Part shown: positions 1-6,351 of the stretch, in pieces | Numbering within the stretch: the stretch's first letter is position 1 | Layout of the letters: each line of letters starts with the position of its first letter | Source: Verrucomicrobiales bacterium | Lineage (GTDB): Bacteria; Verrucomicrobiota; Verrucomicrobiia; Limisphaerales; RI-55 | DNA: 6,900 nt | Reading direction: 5' to 3' | Assembly: GCA_003484235.1 (NCBI GenBank) | Contig: DNDP01000035.1 | Coordinates: 1 to 6,900 of the forward strand | Program-made: the position numbers and the translations under genes | The notes under the pieces: generated by a model | The model's database searches: none | Told to the model about the DNA's origin: nothing | Seen by the model: only the letters and a program-made list of their open reading frames with translations

Positions 1-38
1 CCACGCCGATCAACAGCAGCCAGAGAGGGTCGTTCATG
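1..38 (-). CDS. Start of an unidentified, probably membrane, protein (cut by window edge)
   Basis: Reading leftward from an ATG at 38 gives 12 codons, MNDPLWLLLIGV, before the window ends. A short polar start followed at once by a hydrophobic run looks like the first membrane helix of a transporter or other membrane protein, or an uncleaved anchor. The ATG lies 17 bp after the stop codon of the dehydrogenase on the same strand, the spacing expected of a next gene in an operon. No clear Shine-Dalgarno sequence precedes it, but the neighbouring genes lack one too. The family cannot be named from 12 residues. A chance ATG remains possible. Confidence 0.45.
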
Positions 39-55
39 GGCCGGAATTGACTGAC

Positions 56-742
56 TTAGCTGACGGTGAGGGGTCGCCCGTTGTCTTTCGGGCCCAGCTT
101 CAGGAGGAAAGGCACGGCGCGCTCGGCCCACTCCGCCGCGTTGGGAAAGGAGGACGCCCCCTCACCCCAGCAGCTCTGCAGCATCTCGGTGTTGATGACG
201 CCGGGGTTCAGCGGCACGGCGGCGATGCCGCGGGGCAGTTCCTCGGCGAGCGCCCGGGTCATTCCCTCGATGGCCCACTTGGTCGCGCAGTAGGGCGCCA
301 CCTCGGGCGAGACCGACCGCCCCCAACCGGAGCTGAAGTTGACGATCACCCCACGGCCGGCCCCGATCATCGCCGGGATGAACTGCCGGAGGACGTTGGT
401 CACCCCCTTGATGTTGATGTCGATGACCGGATCGAACTCGGCGGCGGACAACTCCCACAGCGGAGCGGAGCGGTTGATGATGGCGGCGTTGTTGAGGAGG
501 AGATCGGGGGTGCCAAACTCGGCCAACACCCGTTTTGCCCAGGCCGCCACCTGATGGTCATCTGCCACATCCACCTGCGAGAAATGGCCGGCCTTTCCTT
601 GCGCAGTCCCCAGCTTGTCAAGCATCGCGGCATCGCGGCTGCAACCGGCAACGCGATGACCCAACGCGATGAACCTTTCCGCCATCGCCCGCCCCAGCCC
701 CCGGGCGACACCCGTGATGACGATGGACCGGGACTGATTCAT
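56..742 (-). CDS. Short-chain dehydrogenase/reductase (SDR), classical type
   Basis: This encodes a 228-residue cytoplasmic NAD(P)-dependent oxidoreductase with a complete classical SDR layout. The Rossmann nucleotide-binding motif TGVARGLG is at residues 10-17, an Asp-Val pair at 58-59 fits the adenine-ring contact, and NNAA is at 84-87. The catalytic tetrad appears complete: Asn110, Ser137/138, Tyr151 and Lys155 (YCATK). NPGVINTEM at 179-187 is the usual post-catalytic segment. Arg14 in the glycine-rich loop would favour NADPH (inference). From memory, the phrases around the active site (SSGWGRS, APYCATKWAIEG, NPGVINTE) resemble the plant NADPH-dependent pterin aldehyde reductase more than typical FabG-like SDRs; no alignment was run. 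The ATG at 742 lies 16 bp after the stop of the GntP permease, so the two are probably co-transcribed. The substrate is unknown; a sugar acid, a carbonyl compound or a pterin aldehyde are all open. Confidence 0.9.
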   Translation of the reverse strand: MNQSRSIVITGVARGLGRAMAERFIALGHRVAGCSRDAAMLDKLGTAQGKAGHFSQVDVADDHQVAAWAKRVLAEFGTPDLLLNNAAIINRSAPLWELSAAEFDPVIDINIKGVTNVLRQFIPAMIGAGRGVIVNFSSGWGRSVSPEVAPYCATKWAIEGMTRALAEELPRGIAAVPLNPGVINTEMLQSCWGEGASSFPNAAEWAERAVPFLLKLGPKDNGRPLTVS

Positions 743-758
743 GCGCAGCGGTTCACGT

Positions 759-2297
759 TCAGTTCCCTATCTGGCCGAAGGGATAGGGTATCAGCTTCGA
801 AAAGAGAAATGTTTCCACCAGGCCGATCACGGCGATGATCGTCAGCATGACCGTCCAGCCCTTGAGCGTCTCCTTTTCGGTGAAGCCGCTGAGCTTGCCC
901 ACGATCCAGAACCCGGAATCGTTCATCCACGAGCAGGTGATCGAACCGAAACCGATCGCCAGGAAAATGTAGACGGGATCGAAACCGAGGCCGCTGCCGT
1001 CGCCAATGATCGCCGCCATCAAGCCCGCGCCGGTGATCATCGACACCGTGGCCGATCCCTGCGCGATGCGGATGACGGCCGTCACGAACCAAGCCAGGAT
1101 GACGTAGTTGATGCCCAGGCCGGTCGCATGCACCTGGATCAGTTCGCCGATGCCGCTCTCGCGGATCATCAGGCCGAAGGCACCGCCCGCGCTGGTGATC
1201 AGGATGATCACGCCCGCGGTTTCGAGCGGACCGCTGCATTTGTCCGCCAGCGACTGCCATGAGAGCCGGCATTGCCGGATGACCAGTCCGAGGGCGATCA
1301 ACGCGCCGATAGCCAGCGCCATGATCTTGTTGCCGAGCAGCTCCAATGCGCCATGAAGTCCGCTGAAGAATTGCGGATCCGCAAGGCGCCGGCTGAGCTC
1401 CGTCTTCAGCGCGGCCTGGTCCAACGGCGCTCCCGCCGCCTGCTGCGTCATGGAGGCGACCAGCTCCGTTCTGATGCCCTGCTTCTCAATCATGTCCACG
1501 AACGAGAACGCCGCGAGCAGGATCGCGGGCAGGATCACCGGCAGGATTGAAATGAAGAAGGACGGCAGCTCGCTCGCGGGTTTCTCGGTGGATGCCTTCA
1601 GGTCGTCGAGGGATGAACCGGTGGTCGCGCGGACCGGCAGCGGCATGCTCCGGTTGCACCACTTGGCGTAGTAGAGCGCGCCCACGGCCGGGACCAGGCC
1701 GGCAATAAAACCGGTCACCATGATCTTGCCCAGGTCGAGCCCGAGAAACTCGCCGACCAGCAGCGGCCCCGGCGTCGGCGGCACGATCGAGTGGGTGATG
1801 GCTCCGCCGCCGCCGATGGCCAGCACGTAGAGCGTGTAGTCCTTGCCGGTGCGGATCGCCAGCATCCGGGCGAGCGGGATGAGAAGAAAGAACACCGTGT
1901 CAAAGAAGACCGGGATCGAAAGAAAAAAGCCGCTGGCCAGCAACGCCCATCCCGCCCGTTCCTCGCCGAAGACCTTCATGAACTTCCGCACAATCTGGTC
2001 GGCCGCGCCGCTGTCCATGAGGCACATGCCGATGATGGCGGCCAGCGCGATCACGACGCCCACGCCGGCGGCGGTGTTGCCGAAGCCGGTGGTGACCAGG
2101 CCGATCGAATCGACCATCTCCTTGAGACTGCCGGCCGACAGCCAGCCGGCCATCACCGCGGCCACGATCAACGCCAGGAAGGCGTGCATGCGGAGCTTGG
2201 TGATCGCGAAGACGATGAAGGCGACGCTGATGAACAGGACCGCGAACGGCCACCATGAGCTTGTCGTCGCCTGGGCAAACAAAGGCAGATAATTCAT
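759..2297 (-). CDS. GntP-family permease (gluconate/organic acid:H+ symporter type)
   Basis: This is a 512-residue integral inner-membrane protein with about a dozen hydrophobic segments. GntP-family signatures are in order: IPVFFDTVFF at 128-137, HSIVPPTPGP at 169-178, RIAQGSATVS at 410-419 and SWMNDSGFW at 456-464. Known relatives import gluconate, idonate, fructuronate or D-serine with protons, so the class is clear but the substrate is not. It is longer than the usual roughly 440-450 residues. The extra length appears to be a short N-terminal extension plus a hydrophilic stretch at about 270-318 between membrane helices. The ATG at 2297 precedes the first hydrophobic helix, and no strong Shine-Dalgarno is visible. 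It is the first gene of a probable operon with the SDR. A gluconate-type role would suit the partnership, but no kinase or dehydratase gene is in view to support it. Confidence 0.93.
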   Translation of the reverse strand: MNYLPLFAQATTSSWWPFAVLFISVAFIVFAITKLRMHAFLALIVAAVMAGWLSAGSLKEMVDSIGLVTTGFGNTAAGVGVVIALAAIIGMCLMDSGAADQIVRKFMKVFGEERAGWALLASGFFLSIPVFFDTVFFLLIPLARMLAIRTGKDYTLYVLAIGGGGAITHSIVPPTPGPLLVGEFLGLDLGKIMVTGFIAGLVPAVGALYYAKWCNRSMPLPVRATTGSSLDDLKASTEKPASELPSFFISILPVILPAILLAAFSFVDMIEKQGIRTELVASMTQQAAGAPLDQAALKTELSRRLADPQFFSGLHGALELLGNKIMALAIGALIALGLVIRQCRLSWQSLADKCSGPLETAGVIILITSAGGAFGLMIRESGIGELIQVHATGLGINYVILAWFVTAVIRIAQGSATVSMITGAGLMAAIIGDGSGLGFDPVYIFLAIGFGSITCSWMNDSGFWIVGKLSGFTEKETLKGWTVMLTIIAVIGLVETFLFSKLIPYPFGQIGN

Positions 2298-2571
2298 GCG
2301 CGTGAATCCGTTTGGATTGGGGTGCGCCTAGTGCAACCGGAAAAGCCCGGCGGGGTCAAGGCGTGACTGGACGCGCCGCGGCGGACGGGCCCGTCGGGCC
2401 GGTGTTTGTGCGCTTGCGGGAACGCGTGGTCCACGTTGAAACCTCGCGGGACCGCTCTGCCAATCCGGCGCGGCCACCCGTGTCCAATGGTCGGAAGCGA
2501 AGCATGGTCGCGTCCATGGGCGCCTGCGTTTGGTCAAAGGCCGTTCCGGACTCGTTGCACGCCGGTCGATC
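2298..2571. other. Intergenic region between nnrS and the GntP permease gene
   Basis: These 274 bp between two minus-strand genes must hold the end of the nnrS transcript and probably the promoter of the permease operon. I see no convincing coding sequence; open frames crossing it are GC-driven and overlap real genes. A 5-bp inverted repeat with a 4-base spacer (2305-2318, AATCC/GGATT) sits just upstream of the permease ATG and could be an operator half-site pair or chance. No Fnr-like box, T-tailed terminator or clear -35/-10 pair was found. Confidence 0.5.
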
Positions 2572-3783
2572 TCAGGAGTCCCGAGGTGGCGCCAGCACCC
2601 GCGGGAGCACGTACGCCGCCCACACCAGCACACCGGCAATCCAGCACCACGCGCCGTAGAGGTAGTGCGACTCCATGATCCGGGGCATGAAATCGCCGCT
2701 GACGCGGGAAGCCATGCCGAGAATCATCAGTCCCCATGCCACCCAGAGCCAGCGATTGCGCTGCAACAACCGGTGCGGGCTGCCGCCGTGGCCGTACACC
2801 ACCCGCGTGGCGACGACGAAGGTGACCACCGCCAGCCCGCCGACGAACACGATGTGCAGCAGCCCGACCTTCCACGCGGGGAGGAACGCCACCGCGCCCA
2901 GCCCGATCCACACGAGGCTCAGCCCTGTTTTCAGGACCCGCGAAACGGTGACGCCGGGCGACAACTGACGGTGCCACGGGACCTGTCTCCAAAGCCAGGC
3001 ACCGGCCACGAGGAAGCGAACGACATAGGCGCTCCGGACCAGACCGCCGGCTTCAAGGATGAACGAGACGATGATCAGAAGTCCGGCCCCGGCAGCCAGC
3101 CAGGCGCGGCCAACCCAGGATGCGGACGGTGTCCGTGATTCGGGCAGATCATCGGCACTGGGCAGACCGAAGAATCGGGGCAGGATGAAGCCCCCCACTC
3201 CCAGCACCGGAAGCAGGACCAAGCCCTGGTAGGAGAGCAGCCGCTGCAGCTGGACCGGAAAGAATTGGATCTCCGGATCGAATCCTGCGAGGGACATTCC
3301 CACGCCGGCAGTTCCGCAAAGCAAACCCAGCCCCGCCAGAACAAACCCGGGTGGCGGCAGGTCCGTCCGGCGGGGCAGGTGCAGCAACACAAACAACAGC
3401 ATCGAGCACAGCAGCACCAGCGCGGCGAGATCACCAACGGCCACCTGTCCCGCCAGATAGGCAGCGGTCATGGACAGATGGACCCCCAGCCAAACCAAAA
3501 GCCATGATGCCCCCAGCCCGCCGACACCGAGGAGCCGCGGCAGGGCCGTGCCCAGAAAGCCGGCGATGAACCCAAGGAAGAAGCCATGGGTCATGAGCCG
3601 GGCGTGAATGGTTCCGGGATAGGTGTCGAACCAGCCGCCGAAATGGAGCGGCCAAAGGGTGACACCGGCGATGCCCACGAGCGTGGCGACCGGGAAGAAG
3701 ACGCGGAAGGGTTCGGCGATCAGCAGCGCGGCGGCCGATGCGGCTTTTTCACGATGGGGGCAACCACTCATCACGGCATTCAT
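2572..3783 (-). CDS. nnrS: NnrS family protein (haem/copper membrane protein, nitric oxide stress)
   Basis: This is a polytopic inner-membrane protein of 403 residues with about twelve hydrophobic segments, the usual NnrS size and topology. Family hallmarks are EPFRVFFPVA at 24-33, the HARLMTHGFFLGF stretch at 60-72 with conserved histidines, and HIVFVGGLAVVTF near 310-322, followed by an R-V-x-x-GHGG element ending near 334. Characterised NnrS proteins bind haem and copper, are induced with denitrification genes by NO-responsive Crp/Fnr regulators, and protect against NO-related damage. The reading frame stays open to an ATG at 3921, but that start would overlap the divergent regulator gene and translate through the regulator box. 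I chose the ATG at 3783, 37 bp downstream of the box and just before the conserved AEPFR region. An ATG at 3771 (399 residues) is a reasonable alternative. It lies head-to-head with the regulator gene, and its placement fits control from the 3821-3834 box. Confidence 0.9.
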   Translation of the reverse strand: MNAVMSGCPHREKAASAAALLIAEPFRVFFPVATLVGIAGVTLWPLHFGGWFDTYPGTIHARLMTHGFFLGFIAGFLGTALPRLLGVGGLGASWLLVWLGVHLSMTAAYLAGQVAVGDLAALVLLCSMLLFVLLHLPRRTDLPPPGFVLAGLGLLCGTAGVGMSLAGFDPEIQFFPVQLQRLLSYQGLVLLPVLGVGGFILPRFFGLPSADDLPESRTPSASWVGRAWLAAGAGLLIIVSFILEAGGLVRSAYVVRFLVAGAWLWRQVPWHRQLSPGVTVSRVLKTGLSLVWIGLGAVAFLPAWKVGLLHIVFVGGLAVVTFVVATRVVYGHGGSPHRLLQRNRWLWVAWGLMILGMASRVSGDFMPRIMESHYLYGAWCWIAGVLVWAAYVLPRVLAPPRDS

Positions 3784-3820
3784 GATGACCGCAGCCTCGC
3801 CGGCTGGGAAGGGTTCGTCA

Positions 3821-3834
3821 TTGACCTGCGTCAA
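3821..3834. promoter_or_regulatory. Perfect Fnr/Dnr-type binding site
   Basis: The bases TTGAC-CTGC-GTCAA form a perfect 5-4-5 palindrome, the arrangement known for Fnr/Dnr/NnrR boxes (TTGAT-N4-ATCAA for Fnr, with C/G at the inner position common in Dnr/NNR sites). It lies in the divergent intergenic region, 37 bp from the nnrS ATG and 77 bp from the regulator's TTG, so it could serve either gene or both. The neighbouring regulator has recognition-helix residues suited to TTGA half-sites. I see no good -10 hexamer at the expected distance on either side, so which promoter it activates is inferred from spacing only. Confidence 0.8.
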
Positions 3835-3911
3835 ACCGTCCAGCCGGGAAGCGCGGATCTCCCTGCCAGTTTTGGCGTGCCAGCCGGACCGAAGACCACC
3901 ACACTCCGGCC

Positions 3912-4631
3912 TTGAGCTCATCCCTGCAGGAACTGCGGCTGGCCGCGCTCGTCGACGCCCTCCGACAGAGCCGGATCTTCGCCGGATTGCCGGTGGAGGA
4001 TCTTCGCACCATCGCCGGCTTCACGGTGTCCAGATCGGTGGCCAAGGGCGAATACCTCTTCCACGAACGCGAACCGTCGCAGGGCTTCTTTGTCGTGCAG
4101 CGCGGGGCCATCAACGTCCATCGCGTCAACGCCGCCGGGCGGGAACAGGTCATCCACATCTTCCGCGCCGGGGATTCCTTTGCCGAGGCGTCGCTGGCCA
4201 CCGATCACGGTTATCCGGCCGATGCCCGGGCGGAGTCCGCCAGCCAGGTGATGCTGGTCCGGAAGGCTGAGTTTGTGGGGCTGATCCGGCGCAACCCGCA
4301 CCTCGCGCTCCGGCTGCTGGCCTCGATGTCCCGCCACCTCCACGATGTTGTCGGCCAGCTCGATGACCTCCTGTTGAAGGACGTGGAGACCCGGCTGGCC
4401 AACTGGCTTCTCAAGCAATGCCCCGACCGGACGGACGGAGAGCTGGTGGTCGTGCGGCTGGCTCAGACGAAGCGGGTGCTCGCCGCGGAACTGGGCACCG
4501 TGAGCGAAACCCTGTCGCGCACCCTCGCCAAGTTCAAGGAGCGCGGGCTGCTCGCCGTGCAGGGCAGGAGCCTGCTGGTGCAGAGCCCCGCCCGCCTGCA
4601 GGAACTGCTCCGCCGGAACCTCGGCAGTTGA
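3912..4631 (+). CDS. Crp/Fnr-family transcriptional regulator, Dnr/NnrR-like
   Basis: This is a 239-residue DNA-binding regulator. Residues about 20-130 form the cyclic-nucleotide-binding-like beta-roll (RIFAGLPVEDL near the start, GDSFAEASL at 88-95). Residues about 130-160 form the long dimerisation helix. From about 160 there is a winged helix-turn-helix with recognition helix SETLSRTLAKF at 198-208. Glu199, Ser202 and Arg203 match the Fnr E-x-x-S-R trio that reads TTGA half-sites. The only cysteine is Cys170, so an oxygen-labile Fnr-type iron-sulfur cluster is not possible. Dnr/NnrR proteins of this kind sense NO, probably through haem, which fits the nnrS and nirK neighbours. The residues equivalent to the Crp cAMP site were not examined in detail. 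The start is TTG at 3912, with no earlier ATG or GTG in frame back to a stop at 3822; an upstream CTG is less likely. No clear Shine-Dalgarno is seen. Autoregulation through the 3821-3834 box is plausible. Confidence 0.92.
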   Translation: MSSSLQELRLAALVDALRQSRIFAGLPVEDLRTIAGFTVSRSVAKGEYLFHEREPSQGFFVVQRGAINVHRVNAAGREQVIHIFRAGDSFAEASLATDHGYPADARAESASQVMLVRKAEFVGLIRRNPHLALRLLASMSRHLHDVVGQLDDLLLKDVETRLANWLLKQCPDRTDGELVVVRLAQTKRVLAAELGTVSETLSRTLAKFKERGLLAVQGRSLLVQSPARLQELLRRNLGS

Positions 4632-4639
4632 GCCCCTGA

Positions 4640-4656
4640 CGCCCGGCAGCCGGGCG
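4640..4656 (+). terminator. GC hairpin after the regulator gene, possible terminator
   Basis: CGCCCGG and CCGGGCG pair as a 7-bp perfect stem with a CAG loop, starting 8 bases after the regulator's stop codon. It could separate the regulator transcript from the nirK promoter downstream. No T-run follows, so it is not a canonical intrinsic terminator. In GC-rich DNA such a hairpin can also arise by chance. Confidence 0.35.
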
Positions 4657-4696
4657 CCACCCGGGAGGCGGGAAGTCTGCGGGATCCGCCAATTTC

Positions 4697-4710
4697 ATGA
4701 TGCAGGTCAA
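4697..4710 (+). promoter_or_regulatory. Imperfect Fnr/Dnr-type box upstream of nirK
   Basis: The bases ATGAT-GCAG-GTCAA keep the full right half-site GTCAA and the TGA core of the left one, in the same 5-4-5 spacing as the perfect box at 3821-3834. The centre is at 4703.5. A class II promoter (box near -41.5) would place transcription start near 4742-4745. A weak -10-like TATCCA lies at 4730-4735, within a few bases of the expected position. This would give nirK an untranslated leader of about 70 bases ahead of the ATG at 4813. The site is degenerate, so the call rests on the matching spacing, the position and the adjacent regulator. Confidence 0.6.
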
Positions 4711-4812
4711 GGTGGGCCGGAGAGGAGTGTATCCAAATTGTGCCGGCAAAAGACAAGGGACGTGCAGCCGAAAGGTGCATCCCGAATCACGCTGATCCGA
4801 AACCAATGCCAT

Positions 4813-6351
4813 ATGAAGACCACGAATCCAAATTTTGCCCGGCTGATGCTGGTGGCGACCGCGTTCTGGGTCGCGACCTCCCCTGTCTCCAGCGCCGCTG
4901 AAGCGCCGGTAAACGCGGCGAAACCCAAGCCCGTCGACCCGACGCTTCAGGGGGAAGAGATCGCGGTGCTGACCCAGCCTCCGTTCGTCCCGCCTCCGAT
5001 CACCCGCCGGCACGCCACCAAGGTCATCGTCCATCTCGAGGTTCAGGAGGTTGTCAAACGTCTGGCCGACGGCGTGGACTATCTGTTCTGGACCTTCGGT
5101 GGCGATGTCCCCGGCAGCTTCATCCGCGTCCGCGAAGGAGACCTGGTGGAATTTCATCTGGCCAATCACCCCAGCAGCAAGATGCCGCACAACATCGACC
5201 TGCACGCGGTCACCGGCCCCGGCGGCGGAGCGGCCTCGTCGTTCACCGCGCCCGGGCACGAGTCGCAGTTCTCGTTCAAGGCGATCAATCCCGGGCTCTA
5301 CGTCTATCATTGCGCCACCGCCCCGGTGGGCCTGCACGTGGCCAACGGCATGTACGGGCTGATCCTGGTCGAGCCGGAAAACGGCCTGCCGCCCGTGGAC
5401 CGCGAGTACTACGTCATGCAGGGCGATTTCTACACGACGGGACGTTTCGGGGAGGAAGGCCTGCAGCCCTTTGACCAGCGCAAGGCGGAGGACGAGCGGC
5501 CCAGCTACGTCGTATTCAACGGCTCGGTCGGCGCGCTGGTGGGTGACAACGCCCTCAAGGCCAAGGTCGGGGAGTCGGTGCGCCTGTTCGTGGGGAACGG
5601 CGGACCGAATCTCGTTTCCTCATTCCACGTCATCGGCGAGATCTTCGACCGCGTGTATCAGGAGGGCGGCATCCGCCCGAGCCAGGAGCAGGTGCAGACG
5701 ACGCTGGTTCCGGCCGGGGGCTCGGTGATCGTGGAGTTTGGACTCGAAGTGCCGGGCACCTACATTCTCGTGGATCACTCGTTGTTCCGCGCGTTCAACA
5801 AGGGGGCGCTCGGGATGCTGAAGGTCGAGGGCGAGGACAACCTGCTGGTTTATTCCGGCAAGGAGGTGGACGCGGTGTACCTCGGGCGGCAGGCCGAAGC
5901 CGGGACCGATGCGCAGCGCCGCGTCGTGGAACTGGAAGCCGCCCGTGCGGCCGCCATCACCGCAGATCCGAAGATCGCGAGCCTCACCAAGGAGATCCAG
6001 ATCGAGCGCGGCAAGGGCGTGTTCATGCAGACCTGCTTCGTCTGCCACCAGATGGAGGGCCAGGGCATTCCCGGCCAGATCCCGCCGCTCGCAAAGGCCG
6101 ACTACCTGATGGAGGACCGGGATCGCTCCATCCGCATCGTGCTGCAGGGAATGACCGGCGAAGTCGTCGTGAACGAGAAGAAATACAACGGCGTCATGCT
6201 GCCGATGAACAACCTCTCGGACGCGGAGATCGCGAACGTGCTCACCTATGTCCGCAACAGTTTCGGCAACCAGGGCGACGCAATCGCGCCCGATGAAGTG
6301 CGGCGTGTCCGCGCCGAGCTTCCGGTGGTCAACACTCCCGCCTTCGAATGA
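4813..6351 (+). CDS. nirK: Copper nitrite reductase, class II (AniA-like), fused to cytochrome c
   Basis: This exported enzyme of 512 residues reduces nitrite to nitric oxide in the periplasm. Residues 1 to about 29 are a Sec signal peptide (hydrophobic core about 9-21, likely cut near SSAA). Two cupredoxin domains follow. Type 1 copper ligands are His126, Cys167, His175 and Met180. Type 2 ligands are His131, His166 and His322. Catalytic Asp129 and His272 are present. The short Cys-to-His loop (YHCATAPVGLH) and NALKAK/GPNLVSSFHVIGE phrases match Neisseria AniA-type class II enzymes (recalled, not aligned). After a linker at about 341-397 comes a c-type cytochrome domain with CFVCH at 408-412 and likely axial Met465 in VMLPM, expected to deliver electrons to the type 1 copper. 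I chose ATG 4813 because it directly precedes the signal peptide. A TTG at 4738 has a better purine-rich ribosome site but would add 25 polar residues. The stop overlaps the next gene's ATG. Confidence 0.96.
   Translation: MKTTNPNFARLMLVATAFWVATSPVSSAAEAPVNAAKPKPVDPTLQGEEIAVLTQPPFVPPPITRRHATKVIVHLEVQEVVKRLADGVDYLFWTFGGDVPGSFIRVREGDLVEFHLANHPSSKMPHNIDLHAVTGPGGGAASSFTAPGHESQFSFKAINPGLYVYHCATAPVGLHVANGMYGLILVEPENGLPPVDREYYVMQGDFYTTGRFGEEGLQPFDQRKAEDERPSYVVFNGSVGALVGDNALKAKVGESVRLFVGNGGPNLVSSFHVIGEIFDRVYQEGGIRPSQEQVQTTLVPAGGSVIVEFGLEVPGTYILVDHSLFRAFNKGALGMLKVEGEDNLLVYSGKEVDAVYLGRQAEAGTDAQRRVVELEAARAAAITADPKIASLTKEIQIERGKGVFMQTCFVCHQMEGQGIPGQIPPLAKADYLMEDRDRSIRIVLQGMTGEVVVNEKKYNGVMLPMNNLSDAEIANVLTYVRNSFGNQGDAIAPDEVRRVRAELPVVNTPAFE

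Noticed and set aside
47..838. Long plus-strand open frame (263 codons) opposite the SDR and the end of the permease gene
   Set aside because: It is a GC-driven shadow antisense to a complete SDR gene with intact catalytic motifs; its translation is low-complexity and rich in Gly, Arg, Asp and His with no family signature.
2305..2318. Inverted repeat AATCC-N4-GGATT upstream of the permease gene as an operator
   Set aside because: The arms are only 5 bp and no partner regulator gene or second copy is present, so it is mentioned only within the intergenic entry.
2345..2365. GGTCAAGG and a nearby TGAC as a third Fnr-type box, upstream of the permease
   Set aside because: Only one half-site (GTCAA at 2355-2359) matches; the bases at the required spacing on the other side (CCCGG) do not resemble TTGAC.
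2384..2395. Perfect 12-bp palindrome GACGGGCCCGTC in the intergenic region
   Set aside because: It has no loop for a hairpin, no second copy was noticed, and symmetric GC-only words are common at this base composition.
3784..3921. N-terminal extension of nnrS from an ATG at 3921
   Set aside because: It would overlap the start of the divergent regulator gene and translate across the perfect Fnr-type box; the extra residues are not NnrS-like, and conserved NnrS sequence begins after the internal ATG.
4534..5337. Minus-strand open frame of 267 codons spanning the end of the regulator gene, the nirK promoter and the nirK signal peptide
   Set aside because: It is antisense to two well-supported genes and a regulatory region, and its Arg/Gly-rich translation is typical of shadow frames in GC-rich DNA.
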